Origin: Semisulcospira habei
Lineage: Eukaryota > Mollusca > Gastropoda > Semisulcospiridae
Direction: 5' to 3'
DNA: 64,000 nucleotides
Assembly: GCA_036245525.1 (NCBI GenBank)
Contig: BTPG01000003.1
Span: 158,441,897 to 158,505,896, forward strand
A program made the position numbers and the translations under genes. Numbering within the stretch: position 1 is the stretch's first letter; each line of letters begins with the position of its first letter. A model generated the notes under the pieces. The model did no database searches. It had not been told where the DNA came from and saw only the letters and a program-made list of their open reading frames with translations. This document shows, piece by piece, positions 10,181-21,340 of this stretch.

Positions 10181-11099
10181 AAGTGTAACGAACGAAGAAG
10201 AGTTCACGGCGTATGCTGACGCACGGCGCTCTACCCTTCCCCTGAGCGCCGGACGGAAGCAGTGACCGAGATTTTACCTTGCCATAAGCAAAAGAAGAGG
10301 CATGAAAAAGGACAGGCACGCAGTGTAGCCCGGCGCCGTCCCACCAAAATGGCGACGAAGACCGGTTCCGTCAGGCCAAGGGCTGCGAACGGGGTAGGAC
10401 GCAGAGACGACCGTCAACTGGTACGGCGAAGTAGGAACAGAACCGCGAGACACAGGCAGTGACCAGGTTGCATCCGAGACTACGAACCTAGCCAAGGGCG
10501 AAGCCAAAAGGCACAAGCCTAGGAGGACACAAGCCGACCGGCCAACCAGTGAGTCAAGTTCACAAGGCGTCGTCTGAGAACCGGCACGTCGAAGTTCGTA
10601 ACCACACGAAAGCGTCCAAGCCCAAAGGCCACAAAACTCTTCTCTTCCTTCCTAGGAAATCCTCGAAACACCAGTCTTCCATCGAAGACAAAAAAAACAA
10701 CGTCAGAACGTAGAGAGCCAAAGGCGTACACAACCTACTACTGACTAGCAAGAAACTGACTGGAGGGGTAAGTGCTGAGCGCATGCGTGGTTGAACCGGA
10801 AGGGAGGCTACCGCCTTAGCTATGGCGCCCCTCACATGCCATCATGACCATACTCGTACACAGCAATTTTGGGCTAAAATTAGACTAGCAAGGAACCTTT
10901 TCCTAAAAGTAATACCATCGGTAATGTGTTTTGAGAAAACAACATATTTTTTCAATCTGGCCATTGAAAGGGATTGATCAACCCTACGTTTTCCCATCAA
11001 CATGTATAATATCTGATCAGGCTCGTGACATGTTATGTTTATTATTTTAGTATTGTCAGTGTGCATGAATGATTGTGTTTTCGTACATTGTCAGTACTT

Positions 11100-11191
11100 T
11101 AGTTAGTTAATTTCAATTAGTTAGATTATCTAGATGTAAAGCGCTCTGAGCCTTTCTTTGTGGGGATATTGCGCTAGAGAAGAGTTATATA

Positions 11192-11220
<29 letters not shown>
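11100..11220 (+). repeat. LINE/SINE 3' end with ATT tail
   Basis: TAAAGCGCTCTGAGCC...GGGGATATTGCGCTAGAGAAGAGTT followed by an ATT array. The reverse complement of the same end lies at about 36630-36705. The ATT array reaches to within 20 bp of the splice donor of ALDH5A1 exon 8. Confidence 0.6.
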
Positions 11221-11222
<2 letters not shown>

Positions 11223-11238
11223 TATTAACACAACTCAC

Positions 11239-11397
11239 CTTAACCACAGCTGCCTTGTTGATGAGTGGTCCTTGGGTGGTGGCTGGGTCCAGTCCGTCAC
11301 CCACCTTGAGCTCTGCACTCATGACCTCTCCCAGACGCTTGACAAAGCGATCATAGATGCCCTCCTGCACCAGGAAACGGTTGGCACACACGCATGT
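11239..11397 (-). CDS. ALDH5A1: ALDH5A1 exon 8 (catalytic cysteine exon)
   Basis: Encodes 53 codons from TCVCANRF to the end of the [11 protein letters not shown] segment, phase 0 at both ends. The acceptor is TTGTTGCAG and the donor GTGAGT. The catalytic nucleophile is the first Cys of TCVC. The second Cys is the partner of the regulatory disulfide known in mammalian SSADH. This is the last exon found; about 140 residues of the family remain unaccounted for. Confidence 0.95.
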
Positions 11398-11517
11398 CTG
11401 CAACAAACAGAACTCATTAGCGCCAAACTATGCCTGTCCAAGCTTTGCAAAGGAGCCGATAGACTGTACAATACTATGGAAAATGGATCTGGCATGATAG
11501 TTCAAGGTTAGTGCCAG

Positions 11518-12060
11518 ATTAATAATAATAATAATGATTATTTGTATAGCGCTTAATCTTACTCAAAAACTCTAAGCGCTTTACAATCTGTACACAAAAC
11601 TAAAAATACAATGACATATGCACATAACAAACAAAACACAATGCCCGAACACACCACTTTTACAATAAACTAAACAACAATACATACATAATCACTTATA
11701 TTCTAATTAACATTCAGTCTAAACAAGGAGGATTGCAGAACTACATCTAAGGCATCAAACACTGGCAGTTATTCAAAGTAAAGCTTGAAGAGGTGAGTTT
11801 TCAACGACCTCTTGAAGTCAGAGACAGACTCACTGTTTCTGACCTCAAGAGGAAGTGTATTCCATAACACTGGGGCTTGATAAAAAAAAGTGCGCTGACC
11901 AAATGTTTTAGTTTGGACAGAAGGTACACACAACTTCCGTTTATCAGAATAGGAGCGGAGCTCACAAGAGGGTGTATATACATGCAGCAAAGAGGACAAG
12001 TATTCTGGGCTGGTGCCTAAAAGGCAGTTAAAACAGATTGACATAACTTTGTATTGAATA
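11518..12060 (-). mobile_element. 3' end of a CR1/L2-like LINE
   Basis: On the minus strand, 11769-12044 encodes a conserved LINE RT C-terminus: a YTPSCELRS block, KTFGQRTFFYQAPVLWNTLP, then FKRSLKTHLFKLYF. A 3' UTR follows with an AAGCGC...GCGCTATACAAATAA stem and an ATT-rich tail at 11520. It is 5' truncated, with the rest of RT absent. It lies in the intron between ALDH5A1 exons 7 and 8. Confidence 0.75.
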
Positions 12061-12714
12061 CGTGATTACAATGGTGATGAAAGCTTAACCCTTTTATCCT
12101 GATACACTATTGCTTAAATTGAAGACAAAATTCAGTCGCCCATCAAACAAAATGTTTTTGTGAGCTTCAAATTATGAGGCCACCAGCTGCTACCATGTAT
12201 GGAATTTCAAGTCGCTTATAGCGTTTTCGAGTTGCAACGGGTGACCAGACAACCCTTTTTCAGCAGCCCATTCATTGTAATTGACATTAGAACAGAACAA
12301 AATAAATGTGGTTTTTTTTGGGGGGAACCAGACACTGCTAATAATTAAATCGTTTGTGTTCATAAGCTAAATACTCCCTGGGTCCTTAGTGTCAAGGTTT
12401 AAGGATAACATGTGTCACTGCTTTTTAATTACACCACCATACAGGTGGCAAAAAACTCTCACTCCAGAGGTTTTTACCTTTTTGTGTCCTCTGAAGGATA
12501 GCTGTCAATGATTTTTCTTGTCTTGTCTCACCGAGCATTTGCAATCCAAGGGAGACAAGCCAATGCAACGTCACAACATACAAATTATCTCTGATCATGT
12601 GCAATTTGTGCGCACGTTATCCGCTTCACTGGCAAATTGTGTTTCTGAAATCTTTGTTATTCAAATCCAGCGAGTCCCAGGCATGAAAAGAACATGGATA
12701 CACAGTGGTGTCAA
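12061..12714. other. Intron 7 sequence, no gene seen
   Basis: AT-rich intronic DNA with several AACCCTTT-type stretches like those that flank hairpin repeats elsewhere in the gene. I see no coding exon or clear element. Confidence 0.5.
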
Positions 12715-12778
12715 CAAGAGGCACAGATCCTTATGAGCCCCTGCAATTGCAGGGACTCATGAGAACTTATGCCTCTTG
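12715..12778. repeat. Hairpin family H2 copy (CAAGAGGCATAGATC type)
   Basis: A 64-bp near-perfect palindrome from CAAGAGGCACAG to TTATGCCTCTTG with an inner CCCCTGCAATTGCAGGG core. Related copies lie at 38222-38285, 41851-41914 and 53039-53132. Confidence 0.85.
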
Positions 12779-12884
12779 CAGTCGGATTATGTTTACTTTT
12801 TCCTGGCAGTCATGATCGACTGAGCCTCCAACCATAACAGTTACCCCTCCCTTGTGACCCGTACAATGTTTCCCTCTGGCTCAC

Positions 12885-13028
12885 CTGCCCACTACAGCGA
12901 AATTTGCAGCCCATGGCACCCGTAACTGCTGCCTCCAGATTGGCCGAGTCAAACACGATGAACGGTGCGTTACCTCCCAGTTCCAAGGACATTTTTTTCA
13001 CCGTTGATGCCGACTGTTGTAGAAGAAT
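12885..13028 (-). CDS. ALDH5A1: ALDH5A1 exon 7
   Basis: Encodes 48 codons, phase 0, starting [12 protein letters not shown] and ending [10 protein letters not shown]. It holds the LELGG box whose Glu is the general base of ALDH enzymes. The acceptor is TCTGTCAG and the donor GTGAGC. Confidence 0.95.
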
Positions 13029-13554
13029 CTGACAGACAAAGTAAACACATGTGGTCATCATGGCACCCCAATCTCTGTGACTGATACCTCTCTTTGTTGT
13101 TTAAAATGCTTGGCCAAAATTAACCCTTTAGCTATCGGCAGGAGCTTTCGTCATGATGATTCCTGCAGGAAACATCGCGACAATAACTGCTACCGACAAC
13201 CAAATGGTTAAGCAAATAACAACAGTGAGCAAAAGTTCCTCATACTGATGTCACCCATAATTCTGCATTAGGAAGGCAAAAGATGGTAAGTCTATATTTG
13301 TGAAAATCAAGATTTTTATTCTAATACAAAGGGCAAAGCTACTGCTGTGTCCACACCAGCTACAGCTGACTTTCGTTCACTGAAAAACAACTAGCACTGT
13401 AGCCAAGATTTGAACATAACTTTAACTTAAACTGAACAAAAATGATAAAGTCATCAGTTAGACATGTGTGGCTTGCGTAGTGCCTGACATGAGCTTACTT
13501 TGTATTTGAGCAAACTCTGTCTAGGCTGTTTGTGACTGAAGCACATGAACTTAC
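13029..13554. other. ALDH5A1 intron 6
   Basis: Unique-looking intronic sequence. It contains a TTAACCCTTTAGCTATCGGCAGGAG...CTACCGACAACCAAATGGTTAA inverted pair near 13122-13210, a decayed hairpin repeat also seen at 14235-14315 and 40919-41009. No exon was recognised. Confidence 0.5.
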
Positions 13555-13698
13555 CTTTCCTACATTAGTGGAGCCGGTGAAGGATATTTTTTTGATGATA
13601 GGGTTCTCACACAGCTCTTTGCCCACAGCCCCTGCATTGGATCGTGATGACGTTACGATGTTCAATACACCAGAGGGCAGGCCTGCCTGGCTGGCCAG
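13555..13698 (-). CDS. ALDH5A1: ALDH5A1 exon 6
   Basis: Encodes 48 codons, phase 0, from LASQAGLPSGVLN to FTGSTNVGK. The FTGS box is the nucleotide-binding turn conserved in ALDHs. The acceptor is TTTTTGCAG and the donor GTAAGT. Confidence 0.95.
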
Positions 13699-13785
13699 CT
13701 GCAAAAACATCAACATTACCTCACTCAGCCCCATGGCCGTATTTTCCAAATTTTGGAGGCGTCATCTAATGACTATGCACCAGTT

Positions 13786-13901
13786 GCAGGAGATGGATCG
13801 ACCATGATAATTCAAGAGTAGTGTCAGATTAGCTTGGTGCCGACAGGCGCCAAGCTAATCTGACACTACCCTTGAATTATCATGGTCGACCCATCTCCTG
13901 C
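13786..13901. repeat. Hairpin family H1 copy (TTCAAGGGTAGTGCCAGAT type)
   Basis: A long palindrome. Arms run from GCAGGAGATGG through TGATAATTCAAG and GTGTCAGATTAGCTTGG to the centre and back. Sister copies lie at 36219-36290, 37614-37732 and 38480-38551, with decayed or half copies near 11495, 14490, 25590 and 27425. Confidence 0.85.
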
Positions 13902-14780
13902 TGTAGGGCGTCAGGGCTGAATGGGTTAAGTCAAGCGAGTAGTGGAAAACAAAGAGCTGGCAAAAGCCAGAGCAGTGATTAACATCCTCTGTCTGAAGGG
14001 GCAGAGCAATAGGATCCTTAACCCCTTCACTGCCAGTGGTTGTAAAACTATGTCTTTGAAAGTAGGGCAAATTAGACACCAAATAATCACATCAATCCGA
14101 GAAACATGGATATAAACTGCGTCAGCAAGAGGAAAACAACAACAATATGCAGATGTGTGGGCTCATGAGGTTCTTTGCCTCTTGTAGTTATTCTCATTTT
14201 TCTCTTTTTTGGGGCACTGAAGAGGTAAACCATCCGGCCTTTGGTAGCACTTTTTGTTGCAATGATCCCTGCAGGAATCATCGCAAAAAAAGCACTACCG
14301 ACAGCCAAAGGGTTAATATTTCTCGCCTGCTGAACGTTCTTGTTATAAGGGAGACAACCACAACTCAACCCTATACTGGAGCATTAATTTATGGACATTA
14401 TATTGGTTTTTCTCCAGCCATTTTTTTTAAACTAAAAAAAATTGGGAGTTGTACTGCCTACAAATTCAGGAGATAGAACAACCGTGGTAGTTTTAGGGGA
14501 GGTGCCAGGGTTGCATCCTGATGCCAGCTATTCCAGCACCACCTTTGAACTCTCACGATGGAATCCATCCTCTGCTGAAGCGTTTCATGGTTAAAAAGTT
14601 TACAGTTGATATACCAACAAGAAACGCAAAGCCATTATGGCTCATGTGTATGACCTATTTACATGTGTGACCTTTGTGACAGTAAGTAAAGGCTTCTGCA
14701 CCAGCAAAATCCACATTTTCTCAAAATGCAAGCATTTTTCACACATCTGTCAACCCCCCCCCACACACACACACACACAC
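13902..14780. other. ALDH5A1 intron 5, decayed hairpins
   Basis: Intronic DNA with a decayed H2 hairpin (14127-14190), an AACCATCCGGCC...CAGCCAAAGGGTTAA inverted pair at 14228-14315, a decayed H1 copy near 14490-14565 and an AC repeat at 14761-14780. No exon was seen. Confidence 0.5.
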
Positions 14781-14900
14781 ACCCGTGACCCTTGACCTTT
14801 GCGATGAGTCGACTAAATTAGTATGCATAGGAGGGTCTTGTCATCAGTTACGTTTGTGCCAAATTTGATTGAAAAATTTGCAAAAATGTTGATAATACCT
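14781..14900 (+). repeat. Single unit of the DR1-bearing repeat family
   Basis: Contains TGACCCTTGACCT at 14786-14798, then GTATGCATAGGAGGGTCTTG and a TGTGCCAAATTTGATTG block, in the same order as the tandem arrays at 25.0 and 45.5 kb. Confidence 0.75.
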
Positions 14901-15386
14901 ACAATCGTATCAAAAATGAATTTTTTCCTAAAATGTATTTTTTTGAAAAATACTTACCGATGGCATTACTATATGGAATACACTCTATAGCCTAACGATT
15001 TCAGCCCAAAGTTGTGTCCCCTACACAACTAGGGAGGAGACACCGGGGATCCCAGAATAGGAGCCCGGGTGGCCTCCCCTTACCAACCTATACGGGCAAG
15101 CGTGTGGAGAACTCCACCTCAGTTTCACGCTTAGCCAAAACACTTAGCCAAGGAGGCAAGCGGGGCAGGTGGGAGGGCCATCCGAGTAATGCCATCGGTA
15201 AGTATTTTTCAAAAAAATACATTTTAGAAAAAAAATTCATTTGTTTTTTTTTCAAAATACATTACCGATGGCATTACTATATGGAAGAATCGCAAAGAGG
15301 AGGAGGGTGCCGACACCCAACCCCCTGTACCTAAACCCTCCGCCGCCCCGCAAGGAGCACTCCCGACGATTTCAGTTAAGAAGTGC

Positions 15387-16614
15387 CTATGGCGCCTGCG
15401 GCGCGCGGAGGGAGTGCTGGGCCGTGGAGCAGTCGCCCACCGTGGCCAGGGAGTCACGCTGGCTGGATAGGTCGCAGAGGTAGAAGAGGGCGAAGGTGGA
15501 GTCTGCACGCCCGCCTACCGCCGTCACTATGACTTTAACTGAGCCGTAGCGGTCAAGGCCACTCTGATAGCTACTGCTCATACTTCATGCGCCCGGAACT
15601 GTAACCATCTATCCCCGTCTGGGGAGAGATCTTGGAAGGCCAACGAGTCGCCTACCCCAGTCAGGGCGACCTGTCTAGGCCGAGACCCGGCCTGCCTGGA
15701 GAAGGTGGTAGGAAGAGGCGGGGACGCCTCCGACGGCGTGGTTGTGAGCAACGCAGGAATTCTGCAGTGCCCAGACTGGGTCCTGTGGATGCGACCCAAG
15801 GGGTCGGTCGACCTCTGAAACGGACGTAAGGTCAGCGTCTGGAGCTCAGCCAAGGAAGGCCGGCTCTTGGCCTGAAGGACGGGCCGGTGAGAAGAAGCGC
15901 TGAGCCAAAGGCTCGACTGCCCACCTGTGGGGCGTACCGAGAGTGCAAGCAGCTCGCTCACGCGGAAGCCATGGCGAGTGCCAGGAAGCAACGTGTCCGG
16001 GCCAGATCGGTGAACCGTGCCAAATGCAGGGGTTCGAAACGGGCTGTCTCTAGCCACGTCAGTGCCCAAGTGAGGTCCCACCGAGGTAGAGAAAACAGGA
16101 GGGAGGACATCTGAGTTCAATAGAGCCAACAGGTCCGAAGGTCTTCCAAGGGCCGGATCCGACAGGTCCAGGAGGCGGTAAGTGTGTGTGATCTCGGAAA
16201 CGGATCCCTTGACGGTAAAAGGGTGCTAATCCTTGGTTGTCGAGGAGCCAATGAAGTATTCCGCCGGTAGGGGAAGTGAGACTCGTGGGGGCGGGAGCCA
16301 TTGGGCGGCGCCCCACGACTGAGAGATCCTCCACTTGCCTTCGCACACATTCCCGGTAGAAAGTCTGCGGGCTGCGGCCAAGGCCGCCACTGCTGCCTCC
16401 AACAATCTCTAGCGGCGAGGACTAGTTTGGCAACTTCCAGGCGAGAAGGAGGAGGAGCTCCAGGCATGGGTGGAACAGAGCCGGGCGGAGCTGCTCGAGC
16501 GTCGTGGAAGGGGTGGGGCTCTCGGGCCGGGTCCGTTGCTAGAACGAGCCGATCCATGGTCCAGCTCTTGGTCCAATTGAAGGGGTGGTCACCAGGAAGA
16601 TAATCGCGGAGCAA
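15387..16614 (-). pseudogene. Tyrosine recombinase pseudogene of E3
   Basis: Fragments in different frames: a RVSELLALS block with the first catalytic Arg around 15950, a RAHEV-type box near 15580, and an N-terminal domain at 16117-16614 (RLEVAKLVLAARDC, then an intron-free SAM-like stretch). Several frameshifts separate them, so no active protein is possible. Confidence 0.65.
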
Positions 16615-16671
16615 CCAGCAGATTCCGCAGGATCTTCGGCACCAGCACCGACGGAGGGAATGTAAATGAGA

Positions 16672-17916
16672 TCAGTCCGTACCCAGGAGGAGAGCGTGTC
16701 TACCGCCCAGGTGAGAGGGTCCGGGACTAGAGAGGCAAACAGCGAAAGCTGGATGTTCCATCTGGCGGCAAAGGTCGACTAGCGGCGTCTCCCATCTCGA
16801 GCGGATCAGACGGAGACGTCTGGGCGCAGGGACCACTCCGGGAAGTGGCGGGCTCGAAAGCAATGTCTGGGTCCTACCACCAGAGTAGGAAGGAAAGGAG
16901 GAAGCACCGTGAGGGCCAGCGAGTGCCTCCTGGTTCTGTATCAAGGCCGCCACTGTCGAGTTGTCTGGCAGACGAGGACGTCCTGGTTGGTCAGAGTCTC
17001 TGGCCAGGTGTTGAGGGCCATCCCAACTGCTATAACTCCCAGTTGATGTGACTGTCTGCGAAGTCCCCGGGTAACCGGTCCGAGGTAAGGTCCGGGAAGT
17101 AGAGCACCCCAACCGGACTGGCTCGCGTCAGTGGAGAGTGATCACCGGGTCGGAGGGGAGCACAAGGACACGCCCGACGCCCAGCACGCCAGATCCGCCC
17201 ACGTCCGAAGCGGGGGCAGGAAGTGGGTAACAGAACGGAACCGACAGGGTGTCAACGAAGGGGCGCCAGTGTAGGAGGAGGTGTAGTAGCCGCGGCGAGC
17301 CTTCACTCTTCGTATCCCTTAGCGCCGGTCGAAGGGAGACGAGTCTGCTGCCGCGCCGAGCAGTCCCAGGAGCTGAAGCCAGACCCAGTCCTAGAAGGAG
17401 AGAAAGTTGGGCGTCTCTGTCCTCTCTGAGAGTCACGGTGACTAGGTTGCGCAGCATCAAGAACGTCCAGGAAGAGAAGGACGGATTCAGCGACCGCTGG
17501 CAAAAGCTGGCCATCACCAAGTCGAGGATCCTCATGAAGACCCACGGACAGACGTTGAGGACGCCGGGGAGGGCTCGGAAACTGTTAGACGATCCCGCCA
17601 AGACTAGTAGATACCGGCGCGAAGACGGATGAATCAGCACGTGAACGTGCCAGAAGATCGAGGCTGACAGCGAGATCCATTGGCCGGACAGCTGAGTGAA
17701 GAGTCTGGCTGTCTCCATCTGAACGGGCGTTTCCCAAAGAAGACTTGTATAGCGCCGATGACTGGGTGCCATCTGCCCCAAGGAAGGGGACTTTAGGAGA
17801 CGGACGTAGAACGCCAGCGAGTCGTGTCGGGAGACCGCTACTGTCGCTGTTTTGTTGAGGCAGGCCTTCACCTTACTGTGCAGAGAAGAGATTGGTCGAC
17901 CATAGAGATGATCCAA
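16672..17916 (-). pseudogene. RT and RNase H pseudogene of E3
   Basis: RT blocks are recognisable (FRALPGVLNVCPWVFMRILDLVMA, EDRDAQLSLL), but the YLDD box around 17455-17485 has become an FLDV-like sequence and is out of frame. RNase H follows as RDSDQPGRPRLPDNSTVAALIQNQ. The element is autonomously dead. Confidence 0.7.
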
Positions 17917-18860
17917 AGGTCGGCTGGGAACAGCAATCTCCTAAGGTCGCTGTAGAAGGCCAATTGCCCGCCGACTGGAGACCCAAGAACTGTCGCTGGA
18001 GTTGGAGAAGGGGAAGGTCAGAGGGCCCGAGCGAGGAGACGCAGCGGGGGCAGAGTCTTCTATACAGTCTGCCACGTCTCACCAAGAGGGAACCACTGAG
18101 TGGAGCCTGGAGGATTTGCGTCTTCACTGTCTAGGGGAGATCCGTGCCGTGTCGTAGGAGTGACCACACGGCCAAAGGTCCCAGTAGGCGAACGCCGCCA
18201 CAGGGATGGTTGAGGAAGGTAGGCGGCCCTGTTAGCAGCAACCACGGAAAGTCACGGCGCGGAGACGAAGATTCCAGATCCCAAGAGTCCTCCAAGTAAA
18301 AGAAGCACCGCTTGCGTCTCCAATCCGAACTAAGGAAGCGAATCCGTCAAGAGGGCGAGGACAAGCAGTCTGGAGTAGCCGGAGCCCACCGCCAGGACGA
18401 CGGCTGCCGCATCCACCAAAGGAACAGGGACAGTGAAGGCTTGAGAGTGTCCAGCGTACCAAGCCTGGTGAACGCATAGCTGCGAAAGATTCCTCGTCGC
18501 CGACTGAGTCCTGGCGAAGCCGGGTCGAGAAGCGTCGACGAGATCCCATAACCATGTGGCTGAGGAAGAGACTTGCGACCTTAGCCCGCCACAAAGCAAC
18601 AACCTGGCGGAAGCCTGTCTCTTCAGAGGAGGCGAAGGTGGTCATAAGTCAGGAGGGAGGAAGTAGTCGAACAGACGGGGGCCTCTTCCAAGCACAAACC
18701 AACTGTGAGCTGAGCGAAGAGCCGAAATCCTAGACGAGCAGGAGGCCGACGAAACAGCTGTGAAGCGAGAGGAAGATCAGAGGGCGAAACCCGCAAGAAG
18801 ATGGCTGAAGCCGAATCCATTGTAAGCAGGCTTAGAATGTCAGGGTCTACCTCCACCTCC
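17917..18860 (-). pseudogene. Gag remnant of E3
   Basis: Pieces of the gag C-terminal domain in three frames, including a WYAGHSQAFTVPVPLVDAAAVV block near 18390-18470 that matches the intact E1 gag. Frameshifted throughout. Confidence 0.6.
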
Positions 18861-19184
18861 GCCTACCAAGCTAAGCCGCAATGAGGGCGACCGGCTCCGA
18901 GAGCGCGGGACCGCCACAGCGACTGGTGAGGGCGAGCCCAAAGGAAAGGAGGAGGCGACCGCGAAGCCCGTAAGTCGGGGCGTCGCGAAGGAGGAGGGAC
19001 CGCGGCCAAAGGCTAAATAGGCTCTGTAAGCCCCCGACTCATCGAAGTGCGAGGGAGGGAGGGCTACTAGTGACGGGAATAGCACGCAGAGGACGAGGGG
19101 AAAGCGAGAGCCAGAGACCACACTCCGAAGGTAAGAGGGGAGGCGGAAGGGGAAAAGCCGGCACCCCCAACCTGCTCGTCGTGA

Positions 19185-20035
19185 ATCCACACCTGTGAGT
19201 AAAAGTCTGAGTCACACCAGGCCCGCCTGGAAGGCTCGGGGCGGGGGTGGTGGGGACAGAAAGTGTCTCACCAAGCCCGCTCAGGAAAGGCAGAGCGGGG
19301 AGGGGACACCTGGGCGCGAAACCGCACCTGTGAGTAAATCTCTGAGTCCCCTGGGGCCCGCCTGGAAAGATCGGGGCGGTGGGGAGGGGACCGAGAAGTG
19401 TCACGTCAAGCTCGCTCAGGAAAAGCGTGGGGGGGGGGGGGGGGGTGGACGGAAAGGTGTCATGCCAGGCCCGCTCAGGAAAAGCGAAGCGGGCAGGGGA
19501 CCAATGGGCGCGCGAAACCGCACCTGAGAGCAAATGTCTGAGACACACCGGGCCCGCCTGGAAAGTTCGGGGCGGGGGGGACAGAAAGGTGTCATGCCAA
19601 GCCCGCTCAGGAATAGCGAAGCGGGGAGGGGACAATTGGGGCGAGCGAATCTGCACCTGTGAATAAATGTCGGAGTCACACCGAGCCCGCCTGGAAAGTT
19701 CGGGGCGGGGGGGGGGGGGGGGGGGGGGAGGGGGGGGGGGGGGGGGGGGGACAGAAGGTGTCACGCCAAGCCCGCTCAGGAAAAGCGAAGTGGGGAGGGG
19801 GCAAAAGGTGCGCACAAATCCGCACCTGTGCGTAAAAGTCTGAGTCACACCGGGCCCGCCTGAAAAGTTCGGGGTGGGGGGGGGGGGGGGCCAGAAAGGT
19901 GTCACGCCAAGCCCGCTCAGGAAAAGCGAAGCGGGGAGGGGACAAATGGTGCGCACGAATCCGCACCTGTGAGTAATTGTCTGAGTGACACCGGGCCCGC
20001 CTGGAAAATACGGGGTGGGAGGGGGGGGGGAACAG
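19185..20035. repeat. Minisatellite in the gag/leader part of E3
   Basis: About six tandem units begin CACCTGTGAGTAAAWGTCTGAG near 19190, 19326, 19521, 19656, 19823 and 19964. Each continues GGGCCCGCCTGGAAAG, a variable G-run, and AAGCCCGCTCAGGAAAAGCG. Spacing varies from about 135 to 195 bp because the G-runs expand and contract (up to about 50 G with few interruptions at 19706-19750). Confidence 0.85.
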
Positions 20036-20624
20036 AAACCGACATAGCGACGCCATCCTGCGGAGAAGTCTGGGGAGAACGTTGAGACCAGGAAGAAAGG
20101 ACACGTCTGTAGGATCCCACACCTGAGACCGCCAGTCCTCACTCCCGTCGGCACACACGTCACACATCCTGTCGGAAGAGCAGTCAGAGCACGACTGGCA
20201 GGCGACGAGGGCGTCTGAGGGCCACAGAAATCCTCACAAAAGGGGGCAAAACTTCAACAGAAGCCGCCATAGCATTCGTTGTACACTGTTCACAGGAAGG
20301 AACACACTCAAGCGCCGAACTCACACCGCGAGGCAAAAGCCACATGAGTAAAGTCACAAGCTGAAACCAAGGCTGCAGCCAAGGACGAAGTTCACTGAAA
20401 GTCAAACCGGTCGGCGCTAAGTCCACACACAGTAAAAACGTTGAAGTGTAGAACACACCAACGAAGTACACTGAGTCCAAGGAGAAGTCAAAAACAAGGC
20501 AAAAAGCCAAGTAGTAGTAACCACAGAAGAACCGGTCAAAAACCGTAGCAAGGCAAAAGCCCGACCGTCCACGGTCGAGCTAAGAGTGAAACTGAGGTGA
20601 GTTCTCCACACGCTTGCCGGTATA
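20036..20624 (-). other. Leader of DIRS E3
   Basis: Sequence between the minisatellite and the right terminal repeat. It contains a decayed gag N-terminal segment (CDVCADGSEDW-like near 20130-20165) and AAGTCACA-type short repeats. No intact ORF. Confidence 0.45.
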
Positions 20625-21340
20625 GGTTGCTAAGGGGAGGCCACCCGGGCTCCTATTCTGGGATCCCCGGTGTCTCCTCCCCAGTTGGGTAGGGGACACA
20701 ACTTTGGGCTGAAATCGTTAGGCTATAGAGTGTATTCCATATAGTAATGCCATCGGTAATGTATTTTGAAAAAACAAATGAATTTTTTTTCTAAAATGTA
20801 TTTTTTTGAAAAATACTTACCGATGGCATTACTATATGGAATACACTCTGTAGCCTAACAATTTCAGCCCAAAGTTGTGTCCCCTACACAACTGGGGAGG
20901 AGACACTGGGGATCCCTGTATAGGAGCCCCGGGTGGCCTCCCCTTACCACCCTATCCAGGCATGCGTGGGGCGAAACCTCACCACTTAGCCAAGGAGTTA
21001 TTCAGACCAAAAAGGTGACTGCCCAGCATGTGAAATGCAAAGAAGTACCCAACGGAGAAAGAAACACGCTTAGAAAAAACGGTACAACACAATTTATTAA
21101 TATTTTGGGTAAATACTCTTTGTCAAAATAGACAAACAAACAGAGACATTAGCCGCTACTTATCTTCATATGCAGAAGGAATATGGCAACTGAAGGTGAC
21201 GTAAAAAGAAAAAGAAAAGAAAGTGTGTGTAAGCGCGCGCAGGAGCGAGCAAAAGTAAATGCGCGTGTGTTGTTTTTTTTAAAAAACATTTTAGAAAAAA
21301 AATTCATTTGTTTTTTCAAAATACATTACCGATGGCATTA

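Larger units (their letters stand above)
4750..10960 (-). mobile_element. Degraded DIRS-type element E2 rich in internal repeats
   Basis: The left part (4840-5015) matches the 3' end of the DIRS recombinase gene. The segment at 9930-10180 matches the cysteine-rich start of gag, and the right end (about 10800-10960) has the ACCATCGGTAATGTGTTTTGA terminal sequence. No intact RT or recombinase ORF remains. Most of 5.0-9.9 kb is made of internal duplications (the CACTAGTCGGGTCTGTG units, a duplicated block at 8.2-8.8 kb, a 43-bp inverted repeat) plus a short LINE insertion. It is a heavily rearranged member lying next to E1 in the same orientation. Confidence 0.6.
14930..20785 (-). mobile_element. 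DIRS-type element E3, degraded, with both termini
   Basis: The left terminal repeat (14930-15070: ACTTACCGATGGCATTACTA, then GGGGATCCC) and right terminal repeat (about 20625-20785) are inverted copies of each other. A second, inward-facing copy at 15185-15290 is the internal complementary region typical of DIRS. The order along the minus strand is gag remnant, RT, RNase H, recombinase. All genes are broken and the RT active site is lost. It forms a head-to-tail junction with E4. Confidence 0.8.

Noticed and set aside
19039..20167. 374-aa and 163-aa proline-rich ORFs
   Set aside because: Open only because of the minisatellite and its G-runs. Unit length variation breaks any conserved frame.
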